From an uncultured Pelagibacteraceae bacterium (lineage in GTDB: Bacteria; Pseudomonadota; Alphaproteobacteria; Pelagibacterales; Pelagibacteraceae), in the NCBI GenBank assembly GCA_902524535.1, contig CABZDR010000001.1, forward strand, positions 485,001 to 549,000: DNA of 64,000 nucleotides, written 5' to 3'. Both the position numbers and the translations under genes were made by a program. The notes below the pieces were generated by a model that saw only the letters and a program-made list of their open reading frames with translations, searched no databases and was not told the DNA's origin. Positions 9,681 through 18,487 of the stretch are shown piece by piece; position 1 is the first letter of the stretch, and every line of letters starts with the position of its first letter.

Positions 9681-10294
9681 AAAAGAAAATTGGCATTATA
9701 GATTATGGAATGGGAAATTTATGGTCAATTAAAAATGCTTTTGACTATTTAGGATATGAAAACCATTTTTTTAGTGATTATAAAAAAATAAATGATTTTT
9801 CTCATATAGTTTTACCAGGTGTTGGAGCTTTTAAAAAAGCTATCAGAAACTTAAAGGATATTAAGTTATTTAAACCATTAAAAAAAATTATTGGAAAAAA
9901 AACTAAATTATTAGGTATATGTTTGGGTATGCAACTACTCTTTGATAGCAGTACTGAAGGTGGATTTACAGAGGGATTGGGTTTAATAAAAGGTAAAGTG
10001 GAAAAATTTAGTACCAAAGAATTAAATTCAAAAAAGATTCCTCATGTAGGTTACAATCAAGTGTTTTTCAAAAAAAATAAGATTTTTAATGGAATTAAAA
10101 ATAACGCAGATTTTTATTTTGATCATAGTTATAGAATTAAAGAATATGATGAAAATATTTTCCCCATTTATTCCAATTATGGGACAAAATTTCTTTCAGG
10201 TTTTATCTATAAAAATATTTATTCTGCACAATTTCATCCAGAAAAAAGTCAATCCAACGGACTTTTATTTTTAAATAATTTTGTAAATAGATAA
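9677..10294 (+). CDS. HisH-like glutamine amidotransferase of the sugar amidotransferase complex
   Basis: A 205-residue class I glutaminase. It starts IGIIDYGMGNLWSIKNAF, contains the nucleophile loop LGICLGMQLLF (Cys near residue 80), and ends with the His/Glu part of the triad in AQFHPEKS. The sequence is HisH-like, but the neighbours are a PP-loop sugar amidotransferase and a HisF-like gene with no other histidine genes. This argues for the HisH2 role of releasing ammonia from glutamine for acetamidino-sugar synthesis. The start ATG overlaps the previous stop by 4 nt. Confidence 0.87.
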   Translation: MKKKIGIIDYGMGNLWSIKNAFDYLGYENHFFSDYKKINDFSHIVLPGVGAFKKAIRNLKDIKLFKPLKKIIGKKTKLLGICLGMQLLFDSSTEGGFTEGLGLIKGKVEKFSTKELNSKKIPHVGYNQVFFKKNKIFNGIKNNADFYFDHSYRIKEYDENIFPIYSNYGTKFLSGFIYKNIYSAQFHPEKSQSNGLLFLNNFVNR

Positions 10295-10296
10295 TA

Positions 10297-11097
10297 ATGC
10301 TTAAAAAAAGAGTAATTTTTACACTTCTATATAATGATGGTTTTTTTGCTCAAAGCAGAAATTTTAATTTACAAAATGTAGGAGATTTAGAGTGGTTAAA
10401 AAAGAATTACGATTTTAGAAAAATTTCTTATTATATCGATGAATTGATAATCTTAGATGTGTCTAGAAAAAAAAAATTTTCAAATCAATTTGTTGAAAGT
10501 ATTAAATTAATTTCAAAACAATGTTTTATTCCAATTACTGTAGGTGGTGGAATAAGAAACCTAAAACAAGCTAAAACATTATTTTTAAATGCATGTGACA
10601 AGGTATGCATCAATTCTAATCTTGAAAAAAAGCTTATTACTCAAATAGCAAATATTTATGGCCAACAATCAATTGTCGCAAGCTTAGATTTTAAAAAAAT
10701 AAAAAACAATTATTATTTTTTTACTAGTAATGGTTCAATAAAAAAAAAAGAAAGTTGTCGAAATTATTTGAGGAAAATTTTGAAATTACCAGTAGGTGAG
10801 ATCGTGGTAAATTCTATTGATAGAGATGGGACTGGAATAGGTTTAGATTTTGGTATTTTAAAATTTTTTCCAAAAAAAATTGATAAATCCTTAATTATAT
10901 CTGGTGGTGTAGGTAACTTTTCTCATTTGTACGATGGTTTAAAAAATAATAGAATAGATGCAGTTAATACTGCAAATTTATTAAATTTTTTAGGAGACGG
11001 TTTAAAAAAAACAAGAGAAATGTTGATAAAAAAAAAATTAAAATTACCAACATGGAATTCTAAGATTATTGAAAATTTAAATTTTTCAAACCAATGA
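10297..11097 (+). CDS. HisF-like partner of the sugar amidotransferase complex
   Basis: A 266-residue HisF-like TIM barrel with PITVGGGIRN, NSIDRDGTGIGLD and LIISGGVGN phosphate-loop segments. The N-terminal catalytic segment of true HisF (IPCLDVKDG) reads IFTLLYNDG here, so the essential first Asp is replaced by Leu. The second Asp region (VASLDFKK) still has an Asp. This fits a HisF2-type subunit that channels ammonia from the HisH-like subunit rather than an imidazole glycerol phosphate synthase. It begins 2 nt after the HisH-like gene. Confidence 0.85.
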   Translation: MLKKRVIFTLLYNDGFFAQSRNFNLQNVGDLEWLKKNYDFRKISYYIDELIILDVSRKKKFSNQFVESIKLISKQCFIPITVGGGIRNLKQAKTLFLNACDKVCINSNLEKKLITQIANIYGQQSIVASLDFKKIKNNYYFFTSNGSIKKKESCRNYLRKILKLPVGEIVVNSIDRDGTGIGLDFGILKFFPKKIDKSLIISGGVGNFSHLYDGLKNNRIDAVNTANLLNFLGDGLKKTREMLIKKKLKLPTWNSKIIENLNFSNQ

Positions 11098-11216
11098 AAT
11101 TAAAAAATTTTAAAGAATATTTAATTAAAGACACTGAAACAACTATCACATTTTTAATTAAACTTGAAAATTTATTTGATTATGGTTTTAAAGAGAAATA
11201 TTTTAAAAAAAATTAG
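11094..11216 (+). pseudogene. 40-residue remnant of a CBS-domain nucleotidyltransferase start (PtmE-like)
   Basis: This small frame is too short for the ORF track. It starts with an ATGA overlap on the HisF-like stop and ends one base before the SDR start. The peptide contains KNFKEYLIKDTETTITFLI followed by KLENL. It resembles the first strand and helix of an N-terminal CBS domain, such as KFIVPETCKLKNCLKTLD in the CBS-aminotransferase gene at 24063. PtmE-like CBS nucleotidyltransferases commonly neighbour PtmA-like SDRs in legionaminic acid loci. The reading as a decayed remnant left by a deletion is therefore reasonable but unproven. A functional 40-residue peptide is the alternative. Confidence 0.4.
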
Positions 11217-11217
11217 A

Positions 11218-11955
11218 ATGCTAAATTTGTCCAAAAAGGTCTGTCTAATAACTGGTTGTAACGGTTATTTAGGTAAATCAATTTGTCAGTTATTTAAAAA
11301 ATTAGGAGCAACAGTTATAGGTATTGATATCATCAATAAAAAAAATGACAATTTAGACAATTTTTTTAAAGTTGATCTAAATAATAAAAATCAAATAGAC
11401 ACTTTAATTAAAAAGATGAAAAAAATAAAAAAGATTGACGTGTTGGTTAACAACGCTGCTTTTTTAGCAAACAGCAAGACTAAAAATATAAAAGAGAAAA
11501 AATTATTTTATAATCACAAATATGAAAATTTGAATCTGACTAACACAATATATTTAACTAATTGCGTTATTCCATTTTTAAGAAAATCAAAAAATGGATC
11601 TATTGTAAATATTTGCTCAATTTATGCTTCTTTAGCCTATGATTATAATCTTTATAAAAATACAAATATGAAACCCTCACTTGCTTATGGAGTGAGTAAG
11701 GCTGGTTTAAAACATTATTCAAAAATTTTAGCGAGTATAGTTTCCCCAAAAATTAGAGTTAACTCTATTTCTCCGGGCGGCATTTTAAGAGGACAACCAA
11801 AAAAATTTATTTCTAAATATTTGAGCAAAACACCGATATCCAGAATGGCTAAAGAAAAAGATATATCAAACGTAGTTGCCTTTTTTGCTAGCGATTATTC
11901 AATTTATATTACAGGACAAGACTTGATTGTAGACGGAGGCTATTCTATTTCTTAA
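11218..11955 (+). CDS. SDR-family oxidoreductase (PtmA-like)
   Basis: A short-chain dehydrogenase of 245 residues when started at the ATG at 11218. The TTG at 11164 in the ORF track adds 18 residues that lie in another small frame and are not needed. Motifs: LITGCNGYLGKS (cofactor loop), DVLVNNAAF, the Ser and YGVSKAGLKHY catalytic set, RVNSISPGGI, and the C-terminal ITGQDLIVDGGY. Such SDRs (PtmA) belong to legionaminic acid loci, where they act early on a nucleotide-sugar intermediate. It closes the amidotransferase gene group, and a 124-nt gap follows. Confidence 0.85.
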   Translation: MLNLSKKVCLITGCNGYLGKSICQLFKKLGATVIGIDIINKKNDNLDNFFKVDLNNKNQIDTLIKKMKKIKKIDVLVNNAAFLANSKTKNIKEKKLFYNHKYENLNLTNTIYLTNCVIPFLRKSKNGSIVNICSIYASLAYDYNLYKNTNMKPSLAYGVSKAGLKHYSKILASIVSPKIRVNSISPGGILRGQPKKFISKYLSKTPISRMAKEKDISNVVAFFASDYSIYITGQDLIVDGGYSIS

Positions 11956-12079
11956 TAGAGAATTGATGAAAAAAAAAGTTATGTATTTTTTTTCAAACTA
12001 TTTTGTTAACAATGGTTCCCAAGTTGTCTTGAAATGTACAAAAAACATTATACTAATCTTTTAAAATTAAGGATACTTA

Positions 12080-13459
12080 TTGAATATTTATATTAACATT
12101 GAAATTTCTGTTCGAGAGCTTGATGGTAAACTTCTATTAGGAACAATTGCGGCTGCAAGAGGTCATAATGTTATTATTTCCGATATGAGCGGTATCGATA
12201 GAGGATTACGAAATAAGTTTTTTGCACCAGGAATTTTTCATAGCAAGTGCATTACTCCGTTCGATGCTAAAATTAATGCCCACCAAACTATGATAAATAA
12301 TGGCTTTGTTATCACAAGTCTTGATGAGGAAGCTAATTTACAGATGACAGGATATGATGAATTTTCAAAAAGTAGATATTCTGAAAAAACTATTGGACAA
12401 TCCTCAGCTGTATTTTGCTGGGGAAAAGAAGATTTAAAAATGTTAAAACAAATTTATCCAAAACATGCATCAAAAATACACATGACTTGCTCTCCACGAG
12501 TTGATCTTTGGAGATCATTTTTTAATGATTATTGGGGAAAGCCTAATGGTATGCCAAAAAAGCCCTTTTTACTGATATCATCAAATACGGCTTATGCTAA
12601 TCCTATTAAGCCTTTTTACGAAAATATTAATTTTACTGATAAAGCAGGCTATTACAAACGTGAACCAAAATTATTTGAGCAAGATTTTGGTAATGCATCT
12701 GAAGATTATCTTAAAATGTATTATTTTATAAAAGCTATCAAATATCTTTCTAAAAATAATAATGGTTACGATATTGTTTTGCGCCCACACCCTAGCGAGA
12801 ATATTGAATCTTGGAAAGTTTTTTTAAAAGGAATACCGAATGTTCATGTAATTCAGGAGGGTGCAATAACACCTTGGGTAAACAAATCATTTGCTGTGAT
12901 GCATAATGGTTGCACTACTGGTTTTGAGGCAATTGTTTCAAATAAACCCTTAATAACCTACGTTCCTTTCAAACAAAATTACAGTACAGTTTTATCTAAT
13001 CAGCTTGGTTCACGCGTTGAAACTTTAGAAGAACTTTTAAAAACAGTTAATGATTTATTTTCTTTAAATAAAGAAGGTAATGATAAAAATATAAATAAAA
13101 CTATGCCAAACCTAATTATGGATAAGCTAAATCTTGACGATGAGTTGGCAGCAGAAAAAATAGTGAAAATATGGGAAAGTTTAAGTAGAGATGGTTTATC
13201 AAAAACTTCAAATTTTAGTGCTTTCCAATTACTTAATAAGTTAGTCGAATTTAGAGATTCAATTGGTTTTTTCCTAAGAAAAATTTTCCCTGAGAGATTT
13301 AGTCGTTTTAGAAAAGATCTTAAATTTGAGCCACTTGAAAGAAATGATATTTATAATCGGGTAAATAAACTTCAAGGAATACTTGGAATTCAAGAGAAGG
13401 TCGAATGTAAACTTCTTGCCAAAAGAACAATATTAATTAAACCAAATAATTTAACATAA
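12080..13459 (+). CDS. Surface carbohydrate biosynthesis protein, GT-B-like transferase
   Basis: A 459-residue protein starting at TTG, resembling the surface carbohydrate biosynthesis family. These are GT-B-fold transferases distantly like CDP-glycerol/Kdo transferases. Visible landmarks are IAAARGHNVIIS at the N-terminus, DIVLRPHPSEN near residue 235, VHVIQEGAITPWV, and the donor-site-like MHNGCTTGFEAIVSNKPLITYVP. In related loci it sits with nonulosonic acid genes and is thought to transfer the CMP-activated sugar; that is inference. Codon use is unusual for the window, with many CGN arginine codons (for example TTGCGCCCA, TCACGCGTT), suggesting a different origin. It ends 2 nt before the second carbamoyltransferase. 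Confidence 0.7.
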   Translation: MNIYINIEISVRELDGKLLLGTIAAARGHNVIISDMSGIDRGLRNKFFAPGIFHSKCITPFDAKINAHQTMINNGFVITSLDEEANLQMTGYDEFSKSRYSEKTIGQSSAVFCWGKEDLKMLKQIYPKHASKIHMTCSPRVDLWRSFFNDYWGKPNGMPKKPFLLISSNTAYANPIKPFYENINFTDKAGYYKREPKLFEQDFGNASEDYLKMYYFIKAIKYLSKNNNGYDIVLRPHPSENIESWKVFLKGIPNVHVIQEGAITPWVNKSFAVMHNGCTTGFEAIVSNKPLITYVPFKQNYSTVLSNQLGSRVETLEELLKTVNDLFSLNKEGNDKNINKTMPNLIMDKLNLDDELAAEKIVKIWESLSRDGLSKTSNFSAFQLLNKLVEFRDSIGFFLRKIFPERFSRFRKDLKFEPLERNDIYNRVNKLQGILGIQEKVECKLLAKRTILIKPNNLT

Positions 13460-13461
13460 AT

Positions 13462-15195
13462 ATGTATCTTTTAGGAATTCATGATGGTCATAATGCATCA
13501 GCCGCTTTAATGAAAGATGGGGAAATTATAGATGCTATACAAGAGGAGAGATTCAATAAAATTAAAAATTTTGGTGGCTTTCCTGAAAATTCAATTTCTT
13601 ATATTTTAAAAAAAAATGATTTAAATATAGATCAGATTGATAGATTTGTATTTGGAGGTTTATTATCAAATGCTGAGGGTCAAGAGAATAGAGAAAGAGT
13701 TTTGACTAAATATAAGAATAATTTTTACAATAAGCATTCATTTTTTCAATTTCTGAAAAAAAAACTTATTATTTTTTTTCCGCAGTTTCTATTAAATATT
13801 AGAAAGAATTTGAAAATAAAGTTATTACAAAAAAAAAGAATTAAAAATTTGTTATCCAAAGGTGTTAGTCTCAAAAAAATTGATTTTATAGATCATCATC
13901 TTTGTCATGCCTCAACAGCTGCATATGGATCAGGTAATAAAAAAGATACTTTAGTTATTACTCTTGACTCGACAGGAGACTTTTCTTCTGGATCTGTGAG
14001 TATTTTCAAAAATCATAATTTAAAAAAATTTCTGGATATACATTCAGATGACTCTATTGGTAGGTTATATAGTTACGTAACGTATTATTTAGGGATGGTT
14101 CCTCTTGAACATGAATATAAAATTATGGGGTTGGCTCCATACGCAGAAAATTCAATTCGCTCAAAAGAAATATCAAAGTTTTTTAGAGACATGTATTACT
14201 TCGAAAACGAAATCTCGTTTAAAATATCTAAAAAAATTTGGTCTGCAAAAAATTTGGGTAAATACATATTACTAGGATTGAAACAAAAAAGATTTGACAA
14301 TATTTCATCTGGTCTCCAAATATTTTTGGAGGAATTTATTTGTGAATGGATAGAAAAATTAGTCAAACATACTAACATAAGAGATTTAGCTTTAAGTGGA
14401 GGTGTTTTTATGAACGTGAAATTAAATAAAAAAATTTCTGAATTAAAATGTATTGATAGTGTTTTTGTATACCCATCATGTGGAGATGAAACTAATTCTA
14501 TTGGTGCTTTATATAGAAAATATTTTGAATTAACTGCAAAACTCCCAAAAAAACTGAACTCCTTTTATCTAGGAAATAGCTATAAAAATGAGGATATTAA
14601 AGAACAATATGAGAAATTTAAGTTTCAAAATTTTGAAACTAAAATTTGTTACTATGAAAATATAGAGGAAAAAATAGCTAAATTGATATTTGAAAACAAT
14701 ATAGTAGCTAGATTTAAAGGAAGAATGGAATTCGGAGCTAGATCACTAGGTAATAGAGCAATTTTATGTAATCCAAAAGACATTAGTTTAGTAAAAGAAA
14801 TAAATTATATTATAAAAAATAGGGATTTCTGGATGCCATTTGCTCCATCTCTTGTTAATGATAAAAAATATTTAGTTAACCCAAAAAATGTAAACATGGA
14901 GTTTATGATGATCGCTACAAACTTTAAGAGCGATTTTGAAAATTTATTCATTGGAGTATCACACCCTTATGACTCTAGTTGTAGACCAAATGTTGTAAAT
15001 GAAAATTCAAATTATGATTATTACAAATTAATTAAATATTATGAAGATTTATCGAAACACAGTATTATATTAAATACTTCTTTCAATCTTCATGGATTGC
15101 CTATTGTTTGTGAGCCAAGTGATGCATTTTATGTTTTAGATAACTCAGGCTTGAAATATTTAGCGATAGAAAATTATTTAATAGAAAAAACTTAA
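13462..15195 (+). CDS. NodU/TobZ-family O-carbamoyltransferase, second copy
   Basis: A 577-residue carbamoyltransferase with GIHDGHNASAALM, QEERFNKIKNF, the metal-binding FIDHHLCHASTAA, TLDSTGDFSSG, LEHEYKIMGLAPYA, ALSGGVFMNVK, FGARSLGNRAI and NRDFWMPFAPS. It is paralogous to the protein at 6772, sharing all motifs but diverging between them, so the two probably modify different sugars or positions. Arg codons are mostly AGA, unlike the two flanking genes. The stop overlaps the ABC transporter start by 1 nt, suggesting they act on one exported glycan. Confidence 0.87.
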   Translation: MYLLGIHDGHNASAALMKDGEIIDAIQEERFNKIKNFGGFPENSISYILKKNDLNIDQIDRFVFGGLLSNAEGQENRERVLTKYKNNFYNKHSFFQFLKKKLIIFFPQFLLNIRKNLKIKLLQKKRIKNLLSKGVSLKKIDFIDHHLCHASTAAYGSGNKKDTLVITLDSTGDFSSGSVSIFKNHNLKKFLDIHSDDSIGRLYSYVTYYLGMVPLEHEYKIMGLAPYAENSIRSKEISKFFRDMYYFENEISFKISKKIWSAKNLGKYILLGLKQKRFDNISSGLQIFLEEFICEWIEKLVKHTNIRDLALSGGVFMNVKLNKKISELKCIDSVFVYPSCGDETNSIGALYRKYFELTAKLPKKLNSFYLGNSYKNEDIKEQYEKFKFQNFETKICYYENIEEKIAKLIFENNIVARFKGRMEFGARSLGNRAILCNPKDISLVKEINYIIKNRDFWMPFAPSLVNDKKYLVNPKNVNMEFMMIATNFKSDFENLFIGVSHPYDSSCRPNVVNENSNYDYYKLIKYYEDLSKHSIILNTSFNLHGLPIVCEPSDAFYVLDNSGLKYLAIENYLIEKT

Positions 15196-16988
15196 TGGAA
15201 AATTTTAAAAAACTTTTATACCTTTTAACACCTCATGAGACTAAACAAGCCTTATATCTTCTTGTTATGATGCTTTTGATGGCATTATTAGAAATGATAG
15301 GTGTATTATCTATTTTGCCATTTATGGCAATCTTAGTCAATACAGATCTAATAGAAACTAATATAGTTTTAAATTATGCTTTTCAGAAATCGAGCATATT
15401 TGGTGTAGAGACAAATCAAGAGTTTTTATTCTTATTAGGAATTATTTTTTTTTTAATATTGATTACTTCATTGGCTTTTAAGTTTCTTACAGTTTATACT
15501 CAGTTTCGTTTCACTTCTTCACTAAATTATACCCTAGCAAAGCGATTAGTTGCAGGTTATCTAAATCAACCTTATAGTTGGTTTTTAAGTCGTCATAGTG
15601 CTGACCTTGGAAAAACAATACTCTCAGAGGTAAGTTTAGTTGTCAATCAAGGTTTGAATCCTACTTTAGACTTAATAAGACAAAGTGTTGTTACCTTTGC
15701 AATCATGATGGTGCTAATTTTTGTGGATGTAAAATTAACACTTATAGTAATTTTAACGCTGAGTCTAATTTACGGTCTAATCTATTTTTCCATCAGAGAT
15801 TTTATTCAAAAAATTGGTCAAAAGCGTTTAGATGCTAATCAGTGGATATTTACGTCAACAAATGAAGCTTTTAGTGCCACAAAAGAAATAAAAGTAAGTG
15901 GCCTCGAGGAGGAATATATAAAGCGATTTTCTTCACCGGCAAAAAATCTATCTAAAATACAAGCCTTGGCTGGAATCATTAGTCAGTCCCCACGCTTCGC
16001 TTTAGAGGCAATTTCATTTGGGGGAATGTTGTTGGTGGTACTTTATCTAATGGCCAAAAGTTCAAACTTCGTAAATGTTGTGCCTGTAATTGCGCTATAT
16101 GCCTTTGCTGGTTATAGACTTATACCCGCAATACAACAAATTTATGTTTCCACGACATTGCTGAGGTTCGTTGGTCCAGCCATCGATAATTTACAAAAAG
16201 ATTTCAAAAGTATGCAAATACCCTCTTTAGAGAAAAATTCAGAGGTTTTACCATTAAAAAAAAATATTATTTTAAGAAACATTCATTATTATTATCCTAA
16301 CGCATCTCAAAAAGCTTTAAAGGATATTGATTTTACTATCCCAGCTCATTCAAGTATAGGTATTGTTGGAGCTACTGGAAGTGGCAAAACTACAACTGTA
16401 GACATAATTCTGGGTTTACTTGAACCTCATAAAGGATCTTTAGAAATTGATGGAACAATAATTAAAAAAGACAATCTTAAGTCTTGGCAACGTTCAATTG
16501 GATACGTTCCACAACATATTTTTTTAGCTGATGATACAATTGCCGCTAATATCGCCTTTGGCATAGATCCTAAAAAAATTGATTATGAGGCAGTTGAACG
16601 ATCTGCGAAAACTGCTAAATTACACGAATTTGTTTGTAACGACTTACCTCAAAAATATAATACCACTATTGGAGAACGAGGAGTCAGATTATCTGGAGGT
16701 CAAAGACAACGTGTTGGAATCGCTAGAGCTCTATATCATAATCCACAAGTATTAATTTTAGATGAAGCCACTAGCGCCCTAGATAATAATACTGAAAAAC
16801 AACTAATGAATGAAATAAAAAAATTAGGCAAAGATATCACAATAGTTATGATTGCCCATCGCTTAAGTACTATTAAAGAATGTAATTCAATTATTTTATT
16901 GGAAAAAGGAAAACTTAAAGGACAAGGTACATTTGAAGAATTGTCTAAAACAAATGAAAATTTTAGATCGATGTTAAATTATAAATAA
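15195..16988 (+). CDS. ABC exporter/flippase (fused permease-ATPase, PglK/MsbA-like)
   Basis: A 597-residue half-transporter. Residues about 1-330 contain six likely membrane helices, for example LLVMMLLMALLEMIGVLSIL and FLLGIIFFLILITSLAF. Residues about 350-597 are the ATPase with Walker A GATGSGKTT, Q-loop YVPQHIFL, signature LSGGQRQRVGIARAL, Walker B VLILDEATSALD and the H-loop His in IAHRLST. As a homodimer it would flip a lipid-linked oligosaccharide across the inner membrane, as PglK does. It follows the transferase and carbamoyltransferase genes, so it likely exports their product. Frequent CGN arginine codons set it apart from most of the island. Confidence 0.85.
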   Translation: MENFKKLLYLLTPHETKQALYLLVMMLLMALLEMIGVLSILPFMAILVNTDLIETNIVLNYAFQKSSIFGVETNQEFLFLLGIIFFLILITSLAFKFLTVYTQFRFTSSLNYTLAKRLVAGYLNQPYSWFLSRHSADLGKTILSEVSLVVNQGLNPTLDLIRQSVVTFAIMMVLIFVDVKLTLIVILTLSLIYGLIYFSIRDFIQKIGQKRLDANQWIFTSTNEAFSATKEIKVSGLEEEYIKRFSSPAKNLSKIQALAGIISQSPRFALEAISFGGMLLVVLYLMAKSSNFVNVVPVIALYAFAGYRLIPAIQQIYVSTTLLRFVGPAIDNLQKDFKSMQIPSLEKNSEVLPLKKNIILRNIHYYYPNASQKALKDIDFTIPAHSSIGIVGATGSGKTTTVDIILGLLEPHKGSLEIDGTIIKKDNLKSWQRSIGYVPQHIFLADDTIAANIAFGIDPKKIDYEAVERSAKTAKLHEFVCNDLPQKYNTTIGERGVRLSGGQRQRVGIARALYHNPQVLILDEATSALDNNTEKQLMNEIKKLGKDITIVMIAHRLSTIKECNSIILLEKGKLKGQGTFEELSKTNENFRSMLNYK

Positions 16989-16993
16989 TTGTA

Positions 16994-18481
16994 TTATTTT
17001 TCTTTTAAACATCCGATCAAATAATTAGTTATTTGAACATTATTTAACCCTTCTGTTAAATTTTTTTCACACTTAATATTATTCTTAATAAGATTAAAAA
17101 TTTTATTTCTTTTTCCATACTTTTTTTCTGAGAGTATTGACATTTGCCAATTATGATCTGATTGAAAAATTACCAAAGCATTTTTATCTGTTTCTTCAAT
17201 AAAATTTATTATGTTTGTGATTTTTTTTATGACACACAAATATGAATTTTTATATCCTTCAAAGTTAGTCTTGCCGGGAAATTTTTTATAATCACAGTTT
17301 TTATCATGTCTATAAGGCCAATGAGGGTGCATATGATGTATAAAATAAAATATCGAATTTTTTTTCTGATAATTTTGACTAAGAATTAGAAATTTTTTCA
17401 ATTTGCCTATTGCATCACCTCTATCATTAATCTGTAAATTTTTCTGTATAATTTCAGTTTCAGTTAACTTATTAAAAATTTGAGTTAAGGGAGTTTTTTT
17501 TAAAAATGACTGAACAATATACCAGTCAATATACTCCTCTTTCTTATTGCTTAAACAATATCTATAGTTATACCTAGAGCAATCTGCAAAATTATTTCCA
17601 ATCCATTTAAATTCATAACCTAAATTTTCTAATTTCGAAATTAAAATAGGATTATATTGTTTTTTTAAAAGACCTGGAAAAGTTTTATAAATTCCAGGTT
17701 TATATTCATTCTTTTTTTCCTTTTTATAATCAATATAAATCTCTTCTTCTAAAAAAAATAAAGATGTTAAAGTTGCAACGGTATCGGGGTAAAGGTTTAG
17801 AGTATTTTTAAAGTATTTATATTTTTTTTCATCATAAAAATTTTTAAAATCTGATAAGTTTATCTTATAGTAATTTTCAAATTCATTTAATGGCATCATA
17901 GCGTCGAGTACAAAAAAATAAATATTAGGTTTTTTTGTATTGTCACTCTGAACCTTTTTATCTTGTTCAAATAATTCTATGACTTTTTTTTTGGAGTATA
18001 ATTCAGTAGTTAATTGCAGAGCTGAAAAAAAAAAATTTAAACTTAAAAAAATTATAAAAAAATTTGAAATGATTATTTTTTTTTTTATAAAAATATAAAA
18101 TAAATAAGTTAAAATTAATATAAAAACTAACGCAATTTCCGAAGAATATTTGGCTGATATATTTATTATATTAAAAAAGAGATTTATGTTAGATTTTAGA
18201 AAATTATGTTGAAATAATATCCATATAAAAATTGAAATGAATGATACTAATGAATATCCTGTCAACGGTGAAAAAAAAACAAAGATTAAGTAAATAAAAA
18301 ATATTACAAAAAAATATATAGCTAATAAAATTATAAAATTATTATTAAATATAAAATCCAACTCATCCAAATTGGCGTTAACAAAATCTATCCATGGAAC
18401 CAAAGTCAAAGTTAAGAGAATTAATACTAAAAAAATTTTTTTTAAGTATTTATTGAAATTTTCGACCTTTGATATATTCAT
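16994..18481 (-). CDS. Sulfatase-like/LtaS-like membrane hydrolase-transferase
   Basis: A 495-residue protein with about five N-terminal membrane helices (residues about 15-170), such as FIILLAIYFFVIFFIYLIFV and ALVFILILTYLFYIF. A periplasmic alkaline-phosphatase/sulfatase-superfamily domain follows. That domain begins NIYFFVLDAMM and contains FIHHMHPHWPYR and ALVIFQSDHNWQ, which supply likely metal-binding Asp/His residues. Family members transfer or remove phosphoglycerol, phosphoethanolamine or sulfate groups on surface glycans; which one applies is unknown. Its ATG lies only 6 nt from the divergent start of the small membrane protein at 18488. It converges on the ABC transporter with a 5-nt gap. 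Confidence 0.7.
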   Translation of the reverse strand: MNISKVENFNKYLKKIFLVLILLTLTLVPWIDFVNANLDELDFIFNNNFIILLAIYFFVIFFIYLIFVFFSPLTGYSLVSFISIFIWILFQHNFLKSNINLFFNIINISAKYSSEIALVFILILTYLFYIFIKKKIIISNFFIIFLSLNFFFSALQLTTELYSKKKVIELFEQDKKVQSDNTKKPNIYFFVLDAMMPLNEFENYYKINLSDFKNFYDEKKYKYFKNTLNLYPDTVATLTSLFFLEEEIYIDYKKEKKNEYKPGIYKTFPGLLKKQYNPILISKLENLGYEFKWIGNNFADCSRYNYRYCLSNKKEEYIDWYIVQSFLKKTPLTQIFNKLTETEIIQKNLQINDRGDAIGKLKKFLILSQNYQKKNSIFYFIHHMHPHWPYRHDKNCDYKKFPGKTNFEGYKNSYLCVIKKITNIINFIEETDKNALVIFQSDHNWQMSILSEKKYGKRNKIFNLIKNNIKCEKNLTEGLNNVQITNYLIGCLKEK

Positions 18482-18487
18482 TTATTT

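Noticed and set aside
9677-11097. HisH and HisF as histidine biosynthesis enzymes
   Set aside because: No other his genes, a sugar amidotransferase directly upstream, and the missing catalytic Asp in the HisF-like protein.
11164-11217. TTG start for the SDR given in the ORF track
   Set aside because: The extra 18 residues lie inside another small frame, and the ATG at 11218 starts the standard SDR N-terminus.
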